DNA from: Spartinivicinus ruber
GTDB lineage: Bacteria; Pseudomonadota; Gammaproteobacteria; Pseudomonadales; Zooshikellaceae
DNA length: 64,000 nt
Direction: 5' to 3'
NCBI RefSeq assembly: GCF_011009015.1
Contig: NZ_CP048878.1
Location: 5,548,354-5,612,353, forward strand
The first letter of the stretch is position 1. Each line of letters begins with the position of its first letter. A program made the translations under genes and the position numbers. Positions 27,142 to 38,058 of this stretch are shown here, piece by piece. The notes below the pieces were generated by a model that was not told the origin of the DNA, made no database searches, and worked only from the letters and a program-made list of their open reading frames with translations.

Positions 27142-30012
27142 ATGGTAAATGCAATTTCAACAGCCACTTACCAGCAACTGGAAATGATCCTTGCAACTCA
27201 AATAGAAAGCAAGCGCATTATCAACCAAGAGGCCACCTGTCTTGCTTATGGAACCGATGCCAGTTTTTACCGTTTAATTCCAAAGATTATTTTGCAACTT
27301 AAAAATCTGGAAGAGGTTATTTTTGCAATCAAAAGCTGTCGCAAATTGGGTATTCACTACACCTTTAGAGCAGCTGGTACTAGTCTATCAGGGCAAGCCA
27401 TTTCAGACTCGGTTCTCATTACCCTAACCGATGATTGGCGAGACCATAAAATTATTGAAAATGGCAATAAAATAATTTTACAACCTGGAGTGATTGGTGC
27501 TGATGCGAATAAATATCTGGCGCCTTTTCAAAGAAAAATAGGGCCTGATCCCGCATCCATTAATACTTGTAAAATCGGTGGCATTGCAGCCAATAACGCC
27601 AGCGGCATGTGTTGTGGAACAGCACAAAACTCCTACCAAACAGTAGCCAGCATGAAAATAGTATTCAGTGACGGAGTACTGTTAGATACCAGCAGTACAG
27701 AAAGTATAGCCTCATTTAAAAAATCCCATCTTCAATTTATTGAAGAGATAAACAAGCTATGCAAACAGACACAGGATAACAAAGCATTAACAAAGCAAAT
27801 TCAACATAAATACCGCTTAAAAAACACCACAGGCTACGCCTTAAATGCATTGGTGGATTATCATGATCCAATTAAAGTGATTGAGCATTTAATGATAGGC
27901 TCTGAAGGTACGCTCGGATTTATTGCTGAAATTACTTATAACACAATAGTAGAATATCCTAACAAGGCCTCAGCTTTATTAGTTTTCGCTACAATTGAAC
28001 ACGCCTGTCAAGCGGTAACTGTTTTATCAAAAATGTCTGTCGCAGCCTTAGAAATGATGGATGGCCAAGCGCTTCGTTCAGTGGCTGATAAACCGGGTAT
28101 GCCTGAGTTTATTCAGCACCTTGATTTAGAGGCCACTGCAATATTAATAGAAACCCACGCTAGTAATCAGTACCAGCTAGATTTGCAATGTAAATCAATA
28201 ATCAACTCGTTAGAACAACACACCATTATTGATTCAACACCATTTACCAGTGATCCGTTGACAGTATCCACTCTTTGGAAAATTCGCAAAGGTATGTTCC
28301 CTGCAGTTGGCGCAGTTCGCCAGGTTGGTACCACAGTTATTATTGAAGATGTCGCTTTCCCGATAGAAAATTTAGCTAATGGTGTTCGTGACTTACAGAC
28401 GCTATTCGATAGATATCAATACCACGAAGCTATTATTTTTGGTCATGCTTTAGAGGGTAATTTACACTTTGTATTTACCCAAAGCTTTGAAAGTCAGAAA
28501 GAGATTGAGCGTTATGGCCAGTTTATGGATGAGGTGGCTGAACTGGTAGCCGTTAAATATCAGGGCTCATTAAAAGCTGAACATGGTACCGGCCGAAATA
28601 TGGCACCCTATGTAGAATTGGAGTGGGGAACAGACGCTTACAAACTAATGCAGCAAATTAAAAAGCTGTTTGACCCCGAAGGCCTACTCAACCCCGGCGT
28701 GATTATTAACGACAATCCAAACTCTCATATTGAAAATCTCAAGCCAATGCCAGCGGCTAATGAGTTAGTAGACTGCTGTATTGAGTGTGGCTTTTGCGAG
28801 CCAGTATGTCCTTCCCGAAACCTTACTTTATCGCCACGTCAACGTATTGTTTTGTACCGAGAACTGCAGCGAAGAGAGCGTGCGGCTAAAAGTGTAAAAG
28901 ACTCAGAACTGCAAAAAGTATTTAACTACCAAGGTATTGATACTTGTGCAGCTACGGGCCTATGTGCAGAGCGGTGCCCTGTTGGAATAAATACCGGTAA
29001 CCTAATTAAGCTGCTTCGAACAGAAAAAAATAAAAAATACACGTTAATTGCTAAGTGGACTGCCAAACACTTCGATACCACAACCAAAGTTGCCAGAACA
29101 GGATTTGCAGCCAACCAATTGGCTAGTAAAACACTCGGTAATAACACTGTTGGAAAACTCGTCAATGGACTACGCTCATTAACTAAAGGCACAACGCCAA
29201 TTTGGCTTGCAGAATATCCACAGCCCAACAAACACAAAGTAAGCACCCAATTAAAACCATATAATTCGAATCAGAAAAAAGTTGTGTACATGCCATCCTG
29301 TGCCAGCAGAGTGATGGGACAACAAACAGATGCAATAGATCAACGCCCTTTAACTGAAGTGACCTTATCACTTTTAAATAAAGCGGAATACCAAGTTATT
29401 ATCCCTGAAAAGCTAGGTGAGCAATGTTGCGGAATGCCATACTACAGTAAAGGTATGAATGAATTTGCCAAGCAAAAAACTCAACAATTAGAAGATACCT
29501 TATGGCAAGCCACTGAACAAGGGAAACATCCAGTGCTAATGGATACCAGCCCCTGTGCAAAACAAAGCATCGAACAATTTAATAAACCACTTGAAGTATT
29601 AGAACCAACAGGCTTTGTTAGCAAATACCTGCTAGAATACCTGGTAATTGACCCCATTGATGAAACAGTAATGCTACATATAACCTGTAGCTCACGCCGA
29701 ATGGGGCTGGAAGCAGACATGCTAAAACTTGCAAAAGCCTGTGCTAAAAAAGTAATAATTCCAGAACATATTCAATGCTGCGGCTGGGCAGGCGATAAAG
29801 GCTTTACCACACCAGAGCTAAACGAATCAGCCGTCAAACCGCTAAAAGAACAAATTCCAACTAACTGCACCCGAGGCTTCAGTAATAGTAGAACCTGTGA
29901 AATAGGACTATCACACCATAGTGGAATACCCTATCAATCTATACTTTATCTGGTGGATGAGGTATCTAAGGGGGGGTTGAAAAATTTTTCAAAAATCGAG
30001 GTTGAAGCCTAG
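27142..30012 (+). CDS. FAD/Fe-S D-lactate dehydrogenase (Dld-II/GlcD-GlcF fusion type)
   Basis: 956 residues. The N-terminal half is an FAD-linked oxidase of PCMH type (YTFRAAGTSLSGQAISDSVL, IGPDPASINTCKIGGIAANNASG, GSEGTLGFIAEITY, FGHALEGNLHFVF, KAEHGTGRNMAPYVE). After residue ~540 come two 4Fe-4S clusters (CCIECGFCEPVCP and CAATGLCAERCPVG), then two CCG domains (EQCCGMPYYSKG and IQCCGWAGDKGF). This fused plan equals the quinone-linked D-lactate dehydrogenase found in Pseudomonas lldPDE operons. With lldP and lldD it lets the cell use both lactate isomers. AAGGAG precedes the ATG. Confidence 0.92.
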   Translation: MVNAISTATYQQLEMILATQIESKRIINQEATCLAYGTDASFYRLIPKIILQLKNLEEVIFAIKSCRKLGIHYTFRAAGTSLSGQAISDSVLITLTDDWRDHKIIENGNKIILQPGVIGADANKYLAPFQRKIGPDPASINTCKIGGIAANNASGMCCGTAQNSYQTVASMKIVFSDGVLLDTSSTESIASFKKSHLQFIEEINKLCKQTQDNKALTKQIQHKYRLKNTTGYALNALVDYHDPIKVIEHLMIGSEGTLGFIAEITYNTIVEYPNKASALLVFATIEHACQAVTVLSKMSVAALEMMDGQALRSVADKPGMPEFIQHLDLEATAILIETHASNQYQLDLQCKSIINSLEQHTIIDSTPFTSDPLTVSTLWKIRKGMFPAVGAVRQVGTTVIIEDVAFPIENLANGVRDLQTLFDRYQYHEAIIFGHALEGNLHFVFTQSFESQKEIERYGQFMDEVAELVAVKYQGSLKAEHGTGRNMAPYVELEWGTDAYKLMQQIKKLFDPEGLLNPGVIINDNPNSHIENLKPMPAANELVDCCIECGFCEPVCPSRNLTLSPRQRIVLYRELQRRERAAKSVKDSELQKVFNYQGIDTCAATGLCAERCPVGINTGNLIKLLRTEKNKKYTLIAKWTAKHFDTTTKVARTGFAANQLASKTLGNNTVGKLVNGLRSLTKGTTPIWLAEYPQPNKHKVSTQLKPYNSNQKKVVYMPSCASRVMGQQTDAIDQRPLTEVTLSLLNKAEYQVIIPEKLGEQCCGMPYYSKGMNEFAKQKTQQLEDTLWQATEQGKHPVLMDTSPCAKQSIEQFNKPLEVLEPTGFVSKYLLEYLVIDPIDETVMLHITCSSRRMGLEADMLKLAKACAKKVIIPEHIQCCGWAGDKGFTTPELNESAVKPLKEQIPTNCTRGFSNSRTCEIGLSHHSGIPYQSILYLVDEVSKGGLKNFSKIEVEA

Positions 30013-30070
30013 CTCTGTGATAACGCATGCTAAGTCTTAAGTACTTATTAAGGCTAGCCCCAAAGAACTT

Positions 30071-30457
30071 ATGGAAAATAAAATATATTTTATCAGTGGT
30101 CATTTAGATCTGACTAAAAGTGAGTTTATTGACCATTATCGAAATAAAATTGATGCTGCTTTGTCAGAAAATGCGCACTTTGTTGTGGGTGATGCTAAAG
30201 GTGCAGATCTGCTAGCACAGGAATACCTGTGTTCAAAATCGGCTCAAGTGGTTGTATATCATATGTTTGATAGCCCACGAAACAATGTTGGCTTTCCATT
30301 AAAAGGTAGCTTCACATCTGATAACTCCAGAGACAAACAAATGACATTAGATTCAACCCACGATATTGGTTGGATTAGGCCTGGCAAAGAAAACTCTGGC
30401 ACAGCACGTAATTTGCAAAGAAGAAATAAATTAATATATCGTAAAAAGCATACCTAA
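30071..30457 (+). CDS. SLOG-fold nucleotide-binding protein
   Basis: 128 residues with a Rossmann-like core of the SLOG/YspA-like group: a first strand and glycine turn (IYFISGHLDLTKSEF), a second turn VVGDAKGADLLAQEYL, and a tail with SRDKQMTLDSTHDIGWIRPGKENSGTARNLQRR, where the aromatic/Asp and the Ser-Gly-Thr-x-x-N pattern are family hallmarks. Such proteins bind nucleotides or ADP-ribose-like ligands and often act in stress or defence. There is no toxin partner here. It follows the lactate operon by 58 bp on the same strand, possibly by read-through. Confidence 0.65.
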   Translation: MENKIYFISGHLDLTKSEFIDHYRNKIDAALSENAHFVVGDAKGADLLAQEYLCSKSAQVVVYHMFDSPRNNVGFPLKGSFTSDNSRDKQMTLDSTHDIGWIRPGKENSGTARNLQRRNKLIYRKKHT

Positions 30458-30526
30458 GCTTCTCGAAAACCCACCTCTTAAACTGTTTAACTTTCAACAC
30501 AGTTAGTTATAACTAATGTGCAGTAA

Positions 30527-33500
30527 TTAGGTTACAGCATGAATATCAAAATCTTTGTTATCCACACCTACTCTGAAGTTGGAATCAACTGTTGTACTCA
30601 CTGTATTCAGTTCAGAAAAACCACCCATTGCTTGAATTAGCTCAGCGATATTTTGTACTTGCCCCTGTTGGTCTTCAATAAGTAAATGCTGTTTATCTTT
30701 ACTTTGCTGCCAGTCTTTAACAATAATTGACTGGTCATTAGTTAAACGATCAAATAATACTAAGTCGTCTTCAGATCGCGCTAAAGCTAATTTAGATAGG
30801 TCAAGATTTTGCCAAAGTAACCTGTCCATTTGCAAATCTGTTGCATAATTATCCAACACTAATGTTTCTAACTGGTTAGTCACTGTAATTGTATCCACAC
30901 CATTACCCCCCGTAAGATATACAAGCTCACCTTGCAACTTAATGTGGTCATTATTATCACCAAGTTGAACCACTAAAGTATGATTAAAATGCTGATAGAG
31001 ATTTACTGCCCCCATACTAGATAAAGTGGAGGTAGCATTTGCTTGCTGCCATTGATACTGATATTGAGTTAAGTCTACTTGATAACTCACACCTTCACTG
31101 GTTAAACGTAAATAGTTTAGTGCCAGGTTGCCCTCAGCAGTTAATATTCCATAGCTAGTCCCAGCCGCTTGTTGAGATTGATTCGTTATTTGTACAGCTA
31201 AATGCTGATAAGTTTTATTTTTAAACCAGTGACGAATTTTGATTTGGGTATGTTGATAATGCAGCAATAAGTAATTTTCTTTTGCTTCAACGAGCAAATT
31301 GTTAAAACCATTTACTAACATTAATGTATCTAAAGACCGATCAGTTGCTTCATTATTAATGATTATTCGACCTTGATTACCAGCTACCTGATAAATATCA
31401 GCCCCATTTCCCCCTTGCATTCTGCCCCCATCATCACCAGCATTTAATAAGTCATCCCCATCACCTCCAATCAACTGGTCAAAGCCCTTTCCTCCAATTA
31501 ACCAGTTACTTTTTGCATTACCTTGTAGCCAATCATTACCTGCACTACCAACCACATTTAATACATTATTAGAAAGTAAAGTAGTTGGTTTACTATTATT
31601 AGCCTGACTGACAATCTGTTGTTTATTCAACAACACTTTATAACCACTATTATCTTTAGTTGCAGCGATTATTACAGTATTTAAATTAACTTTTCTCTGC
31701 TTTTCATTAATTGCTAATAAATACTGATGGCCTTGTAAATCCATAATGGTCAGATGCTGCCATGCCCTACCCTTAAAGTATTGATTAACCCTAGCTATTG
31801 TAGGTACAGAAGTTTCTCTATTTTGACATTCAGCCCAAATTGTCTGGCCTAAACCTGAACTGATAAAAGCAGGCCCTTTCTCTTCACCGATCTGGTTAAC
31901 GAGCTCAGTTACACTCACACCCAAGCTGTGTCTGGTAAAGAACTGTATTATCAACTGTTCCATTGCCGATACTAGTGAATCGCTCTTTTGATGTTCCTTT
32001 AGCAAAATAGCTGCTCGTTGCCAAAATAATTGCCAGCTCAACCAGCCTCGTTCAACCTGAATTAATAAATCATCATTATCACGCATCATCACTAAGTGAT
32101 GAATATCCGTGACGAGGATGTCTTCTGCAGGACCAGAAAGAGCAGCGTTATTTTGTTGATTGGCATATTTCACCTGATAGTCTGCATGATGAGTTGCCTG
32201 GCTTTCAAGAATAGCTAAATCATCGTCTTCTAAATAACTAATTCCTGACTCTTTTAACGTTAAACCATGCTGGTAATAACTCTGATAATACTCTTGCCAA
32301 TTTTTCTGATAAAAGTCATCGAAATTATTAATTGTATCCTCATCACTTTCTGCCTCAACAAAATCTGCAAGCTGAATAATATAGCTATCGCTGCCTCGAC
32401 CACCAGTTAACTGATCAGAACCAGCTCCCCCTGCAAGCCTGTCATTTCCCTGTTGACCAACTATTTTATCATCGCCAGCAAAACCTGTTAGCGTATTGTG
32501 ATGATTATCACCAGTTAATGTATCTGTTTTAGAAGAGCCTAAAACATGTTCAATACCCTTTAACTCAAAATAATTAGTGCCTGGCGCATAACCAACACCA
32601 TCAGCTAAATTAATAGAAAATCCTGTTGAGCTACGAGAATCAACGTTAAACAGATAATAATTACGTATTGATAAAGTGTCTTCTCCATCACCACCAAAAA
32701 ACTGTGATCTACCATTATTTTTATTTCCAACCCCGTGCCGCCAACCATTAAGCTCAAAAATATCAGCTTGTTGACCTCCAAATAAATGTTTACGCCCCCA
32801 ACCTGTGATACGAAAAATATTTCGCCTAAACTGATCACCCTGTGCAGCATCATAGCCACTCCCTAGCATGAACAGTGTGGTACCCTCATTAGTTATTGTT
32901 GGTAGCTGTTTCACTAGTGCCGGCTTAGGCTGATGGCCAAACACTCGCCCAGTTAATTTATCAGGCACATTACTCCAATAATATTGTTGCTGACTTGTTG
33001 TTAATCCATAATAATCATGACGACCAACAACCTGTTTAATTGCTAATCTGCCATATGTTGTTTGTACATGTCCCTCACTATAAACGAGTTTATCAATACC
33101 AAATTGAGCAAACTGTGCTAATTGCTGGTCCATTTGTTGTTGATAAGCTTTATTCACCTGGTTTTTAATTGCTTGATTCTGGATATCTACCGGGACTGGA
33201 AAACCAAAAAATACTGCTGCCCCTGCCCTCCATAAATCAGCTTCACTAATACCTGCTTGACGTAACTGCTGAGTTGTTCTAACTGCTGTATAAATACCTT
33301 GTGCAACAGCTAGTGCTAAACCGATGGCTACACCGATGGGTCCCGCAGAAGCAAGTACAAGTGAAGCAATACCTGTTGCAATTGCTACTAGGGTACTAGC
33401 TACTGCAATTGAGCCTGCAACAATCGCATCTATTTTTTCATCTCCTTCTAAGCGACTGGCTTGTTGAAATGACTCGACAGCATGCCATGCCGAAAAACCG

Positions 33501-36500
33501 GCACCAATAAAACTGGTGCCAGCTCCTAATCGACTCGCAGTAACTGCTAATCGAGAAGAAAGCTGTTGTATTCGATGACTGTTTGCAATGATATCAAAAG
33601 TTAAATCTAAATGATCAACCCCAATGGCTACACCGCCTTTCACTGCCGTTAGAGTTTCTCCTGCTTGTGTTGCTGACATCACCTGGTAAATAGAACCTGG
33701 TAGCTGAGCTAATTGTAACCCCATATTAAAACGACTAGTGTGGTAAGCAAATCGTGTTAGCTTTGGTAGTCGCTGTTGACCTAAATAATTAGTTAAATTT
33801 GGATCAACATCCATCGGCAATATAGACGTAGTTGAAAGGTCATCAATAATTTTACTATTTTTCAGTTGCGACCATTTACTTTGTAATGACTGTGCTTTAT
33901 TTTTTATTAAAATATCACTAAATGATTTTATATCACCTTCTAATTTGTAGCCCTCTAGCTGCCCACTATTATAATTAAATGTTAATTTCCCCAGTTGTCG
34001 CTTTAACCCCAAAAATGCCGTACTTTTATACCGAATTCCAACAAAAATACCAAAGCCAGTACCTGTTCGTGTAGCCGCAGCCACTTCAATCGCTTTAATA
34101 CGGTAGTTGGACTGCTCACTTAGCAGGGCCTCTAGTTGATTATAATATCGTCCTTGAGATACGGCTATTGATGTTTTTGTTAGTTCATCAAGTGTCAACT
34201 GTTGCACCTGTGCTCTTGCTCGATCCGTTAGCTCAAATGTAACCTTTAGTTCAGTTGCCTCAGAACGCTTAATTGCAGAGAATAATTGCTTTAATTCTGA
34301 ATCTCTTTCAACTAATTGTTGCAGTTGATAAACATGGCTTCTATGGTTAGGCATTAACTGCCGCCAAAAGCTTGGTTGATCAAGACGATTTAAATTACTA
34401 TAGTTTTTACTAAAGCCAACTTTAGCAATTTGACTTAACCCTTGTTCAAATAATTGTTGACGATGTGTTAGCTCTACAATATCAGATTTTATTGCTTGCT
34501 CACTGGGAGAGAGTGCTCGATTAAAAGGTGTTGACACGGTATCATTTAATAACTGTAGCCAAGTTTTACTTGATGGCTCCCCCTCATCCAAAATTATTTG
34601 TAATTGTCGTAAATAAACTGAATCAAGCCATTTATCCTTTACCGAAAGCAAACGCAGGGTAAGCTCACGCAACTCAACTTCCGTAACCTGTTCTGCTGGT
34701 TTTATAGTCCATTCATACTGTTTACTGACTTTATTTTCAACCGCTGCTTCTATTTCAACTCCTGCTTTACCTATTCCTCCTGCCCCCACAGGCTCAGGGT
34801 TGGAACCCAATCGTCCAACCACTCCAGCACCTACTTCCGCTGATGCACTATTGATGACTTGTGGTTTATTAGCTGAGTGTGAATATTTTTGTTCCCCTTT
34901 TGAATTATATTTACTCGACCACTCTTTACTGGCAGACAAAAGGTTTACCATAAACTTAGTCCGCGCCCGCACCCGGAACAGCTGACTTAATGCATTATTG
35001 TGATCTGGCAAAATTTGATCATTTGCGAGGCGAATACCCGCTCCTACACCTGCCTCAACATCCACTGCAGCCTTACGACCACGCTTAATTTCCACTTGCT
35101 CACCCAGTTTTAACAAAGATAAGGGGTTAACCTGTTTTTGGGTAAATTGCTGGAAAAATGTTGTCAACTGATCTTGGTTAATCTCTATAGCACATTCATT
35201 ACTACGTTGAGCACGAAATAAAATAACACCATGCAATGAAGGTAGCCGTAATTCCAAACCCCAACCATGATTAAGCTCAGCGAGATCATGGTCCAAGCCT
35301 CGGCTATAGCCAAGAAATAATGGCACAGTGCTGTCTCGACCAAAAACAAATTTATAACCTTGCTCTGTTTTATCAACACGCATTTGATAACGACGATCCA
35401 TACCACTACCGATTGCTGGAATAGGGTCTAAACCATCTGGTATTCCAGATACCGATACTCGTGTACCGAAACCAATACTATAGTTTCGCTCTAATCCTAA
35501 CGACTCTCCTGGAGACAGTTGTTGTAATAGGGTTAATAACTCAGGTAAATTCGCTAGCTTGTTCTCATCTTTGCCAAATGCTTTATTGGCAACAACAGTA
35601 ATAGGGTGATGATCATTATGCAAAGCTTTGCTAAAAAACTTAATTGCATCATACACTGCCTCTAACCGATCAATACTAGCAAAACCTTGAGCAACCGCTT
35701 GACGAACCGGATGAGCTTGCAATTCCGATGATAGTTTAGTCAATTGATGGCTAAATTCTGTTTGGGTTAATTGCCTATTACGTAACTGTTTAAGTAGCTG
35801 TAGTAATTTTCCGTGGGTCACCGTAGCTAGGTTAATTTCGGCATTAAGTAACCCGGTGCTGTCGCTAATATCTCGACGCTGATAAGGCAGCTTGGTAACC
35901 GGTTGCCGCAAAAAAACTTGGGTATTATTAAAATGTGTTAAAAGCTGCTGGGTATTCTGTACATCAGTGCTATTATTGGTAGGATGAGTTTGTTGCCAAT
36001 ATCGATGCCACTGTTCAACTAAATTACGACTTGTTGTAGCAATATTTAACTTAGCAACCAAACCTTGATATTTTTTAGCAGAAAAATGGGGGTTATATTC
36101 TCCTTGAGATGACAGTAGTCCTATTTTTTTAGCTAATCTGGTTAAATTCCGGCTAGTAGTTTGATTAACTTCAGCCAAAAGTAAATTAACTTGCTCAATC
36201 TGTTCAGTATTCAGTCTATAGTTTTCTGGTTGCCATCCACTTGTTAACTGGCCAATCAGTAGATTAGTATCTTTTGGTGAAGTAACAGTCATCAATGTAT
36301 TTAAGTCAGCTTGCAACTGATTAATCGCTTTATATATCGGTGTTAACCCTTTTCTGCCTCTAATATGATGTTGAATAAAATAAGCACCATTTTTAAATGG
36401 TCTTGGTATACTATGTTTACTGATTGGCTTTTGTCGATTTAACTGTAATAAATGTGCTCGAATATAAGCTGATAAACTGGTTGCTAATTGCTTTGAAGCT

Positions 36501-37096
36501 GCTACAGGCCAGGGTACTTCACCAGCAACAATTTTATTAGTGACAGAGGCATCTGGCAGTTTACCTGGCAAGGTAATATTAAATTCATGGTCCTTCAAAC
36601 GCTGCCATAACTGACTAAAGTTTTTACCAGCCCCTTTTGTTTGACTGGTTAACTGCAAAATATTAGCCATATTAGGTAAGTCTGTATCTCCCCAATTGTT
36701 AGCAATTAACTGCGCAAGTTGAGTACTTGACAATCGTTTCACTAGCAAATTCAGCTTAGAAAAACTACGTTGCCAGTGAAATTGATTTGCTTCCCAACTA
36801 AAGCTATGCAGATAGCCCTGCTGATCAATAGCTAATATTTCAGGCTGATGTGTAGCATGAATGGCAGAAAAAGTTAGCCCTGTCTCATTGACCAAGTTAT
36901 TAAATAATTGGATGTTTTCAGTATTCTCTGCTGTTTTTTGAATGATAGACAATTTTCCTTGCTGATCAATAACACCATATACTGTCGTATCGTTTCCATC
37001 CAACTTTACAGCTGAATTGAGTTGTGTCGGTTCGGTAAAGTCAAGTTCTAATTGCGTTAATTGTGCTAGAGATAGAGATTCAACTGTCCAAGACAT
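30527..37096 (-). CDS. AvrE/DspE-family effector core fused to RTX repeats (giant toxin candidate)
   Basis: 2189 residues. Residues ~1-150 hold beta-propeller-like strands (VYGVIDQQGKLSII, ILAIDQQGYLHSFSW). From ~230 the protein follows the AvrE/DspE family: PRPFKNGAYFIQHHIRGRKG (DspE: PRPIKNAAYATQHGWQGREG), GESLGLERNYSIGFGTRVS...FGRDS at ~530-590, a paired beta region at 615-690, and another at ~996-1055 (LGKLTFNYNSGQLEGYKLEG). A long hydrophobic, Ala/Gly-rich segment lies at ~1222-1282. RTX nonapeptide repeats (GGxGxDxLx) lie at ~1522-1575 and ~1845-1902. The end ELIQAMGGF resembles type I secreted RTX proteins. AvrE proteins form host-membrane channels. The export route (type I or III) is unresolved. 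No type I genes are adjacent. Confidence 0.75.
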   Translation of the reverse strand: MSWTVESLSLAQLTQLELDFTEPTQLNSAVKLDGNDTTVYGVIDQQGKLSIIQKTAENTENIQLFNNLVNETGLTFSAIHATHQPEILAIDQQGYLHSFSWEANQFHWQRSFSKLNLLVKRLSSTQLAQLIANNWGDTDLPNMANILQLTSQTKGAGKNFSQLWQRLKDHEFNITLPGKLPDASVTNKIVAGEVPWPVAASKQLATSLSAYIRAHLLQLNRQKPISKHSIPRPFKNGAYFIQHHIRGRKGLTPIYKAINQLQADLNTLMTVTSPKDTNLLIGQLTSGWQPENYRLNTEQIEQVNLLLAEVNQTTSRNLTRLAKKIGLLSSQGEYNPHFSAKKYQGLVAKLNIATTSRNLVEQWHRYWQQTHPTNNSTDVQNTQQLLTHFNNTQVFLRQPVTKLPYQRRDISDSTGLLNAEINLATVTHGKLLQLLKQLRNRQLTQTEFSHQLTKLSSELQAHPVRQAVAQGFASIDRLEAVYDAIKFFSKALHNDHHPITVVANKAFGKDENKLANLPELLTLLQQLSPGESLGLERNYSIGFGTRVSVSGIPDGLDPIPAIGSGMDRRYQMRVDKTEQGYKFVFGRDSTVPLFLGYSRGLDHDLAELNHGWGLELRLPSLHGVILFRAQRSNECAIEINQDQLTTFFQQFTQKQVNPLSLLKLGEQVEIKRGRKAAVDVEAGVGAGIRLANDQILPDHNNALSQLFRVRARTKFMVNLLSASKEWSSKYNSKGEQKYSHSANKPQVINSASAEVGAGVVGRLGSNPEPVGAGGIGKAGVEIEAAVENKVSKQYEWTIKPAEQVTEVELRELTLRLLSVKDKWLDSVYLRQLQIILDEGEPSSKTWLQLLNDTVSTPFNRALSPSEQAIKSDIVELTHRQQLFEQGLSQIAKVGFSKNYSNLNRLDQPSFWRQLMPNHRSHVYQLQQLVERDSELKQLFSAIKRSEATELKVTFELTDRARAQVQQLTLDELTKTSIAVSQGRYYNQLEALLSEQSNYRIKAIEVAAATRTGTGFGIFVGIRYKSTAFLGLKRQLGKLTFNYNSGQLEGYKLEGDIKSFSDILIKNKAQSLQSKWSQLKNSKIIDDLSTTSILPMDVDPNLTNYLGQQRLPKLTRFAYHTSRFNMGLQLAQLPGSIYQVMSATQAGETLTAVKGGVAIGVDHLDLTFDIIANSHRIQQLSSRLAVTASRLGAGTSFIGAGFSAWHAVESFQQASRLEGDEKIDAIVAGSIAVASTLVAIATGIASLVLASAGPIGVAIGLALAVAQGIYTAVRTTQQLRQAGISEADLWRAGAAVFFGFPVPVDIQNQAIKNQVNKAYQQQMDQQLAQFAQFGIDKLVYSEGHVQTTYGRLAIKQVVGRHDYYGLTTSQQQYYWSNVPDKLTGRVFGHQPKPALVKQLPTITNEGTTLFMLGSGYDAAQGDQFRRNIFRITGWGRKHLFGGQQADIFELNGWRHGVGNKNNGRSQFFGGDGEDTLSIRNYYLFNVDSRSSTGFSINLADGVGYAPGTNYFELKGIEHVLGSSKTDTLTGDNHHNTLTGFAGDDKIVGQQGNDRLAGGAGSDQLTGGRGSDSYIIQLADFVEAESDEDTINNFDDFYQKNWQEYYQSYYQHGLTLKESGISYLEDDDLAILESQATHHADYQVKYANQQNNAALSGPAEDILVTDIHHLVMMRDNDDLLIQVERGWLSWQLFWQRAAILLKEHQKSDSLVSAMEQLIIQFFTRHSLGVSVTELVNQIGEEKGPAFISSGLGQTIWAECQNRETSVPTIARVNQYFKGRAWQHLTIMDLQGHQYLLAINEKQRKVNLNTVIIAATKDNSGYKVLLNKQQIVSQANNSKPTTLLSNNVLNVVGSAGNDWLQGNAKSNWLIGGKGFDQLIGGDGDDLLNAGDDGGRMQGGNGADIYQVAGNQGRIIINNEATDRSLDTLMLVNGFNNLLVEAKENYLLLHYQHTQIKIRHWFKNKTYQHLAVQITNQSQQAAGTSYGILTAEGNLALNYLRLTSEGVSYQVDLTQYQYQWQQANATSTLSSMGAVNLYQHFNHTLVVQLGDNNDHIKLQGELVYLTGGNGVDTITVTNQLETLVLDNYATDLQMDRLLWQNLDLSKLALARSEDDLVLFDRLTNDQSIIVKDWQQSKDKQHLLIEDQQGQVQNIAELIQAMGGFSELNTVSTTVDSNFRVGVDNKDFDIHAVT

Positions 37097-38058
37097 ACAG
37101 ACTACAACTCACTTTTTTAATTAAGTTTTTAACAACAAGCCAGGATATAAGCTTCGGGTTACCCATTAGTTTAACTCAGGATGGGTATAGCAACTCATGA
37201 AAAAAACTGGATATTATTCACTTCATAAGAAGTTCTATTGTGCAAAAACAACAAAGCACAAAGTCTAATGCAGATATATGACAAATATATTTCACCACAA
37301 TATAGCCAATATTACTGGATATATCAAATTAGCCGTATCAACCACTAGTATATTTTTCCATGCTTCTATATAGATACCTAGAAGAAAAATATAACACATC
37401 AATTGGTGTTTAATGAGGTACTTTTTGATAGACAATGCCTTGATAGAGCATAAAAAGCGAACAACTTATTAGACCTAGTCAGTGACAACCAAGATCAATT
37501 TTTACGCTAAAGATGCTGACCAGATAGTGTCAGTTGACTGTACTGTCAATTGCAACAGGGAGCACCTATTGAAAGCGCCATCGTTGCCAAGTATGTTAGA
37601 GATGATTTAATCACCTAATAAGCTTAATCCTCTTGTTTGAATAAGCAATACAATGACAAACAGCAATAGTATTGTATCAATCAAACTTTTTTAGGCTTCT
37701 TCTCAGCTAATTGACTCTTTTTTTATGACTAGTATTAGGAACACTGTCTGGTAGACAAAGGTATTATTTTCTATTTGTTTTTAGCTCAGTTACCTTTTTC
37801 AGGTTTTATACATACCCCCTAATATTTTTCAACATTTTTTGCTGCTAAGAAATAAGCTTATGATCAAATGAAAGCGTTTACTAATAACCATTTTTCCTGT
37901 TTGTCATTAATACCATTTTATACAGCACAAGCAAGCCTTATTATACCAGAGTCTGCTACTGTGTCAGGAATGTTTTTTGTCGTAGGCTTTGTTAATGGTT
38001 TTATCGACGGTAAGACTAGCAGCCAAAATATCAGCAAAACCAGAATATTTTATCTTGA
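37097..38058. other. Long non-coding upstream region of the AvrE-RTX gene
   Basis: About 960 bp with no supportable gene. A short plus-strand stretch near 37555-37619 reads QQGAPIESAIVAKYVRDDLI then stop, perhaps the tail of a decayed gene. An ORF at 37868-38062 lacks a ribosome site and family features. The promoter of the large toxin gene must lie near 37100-37300. Confidence 0.4.
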
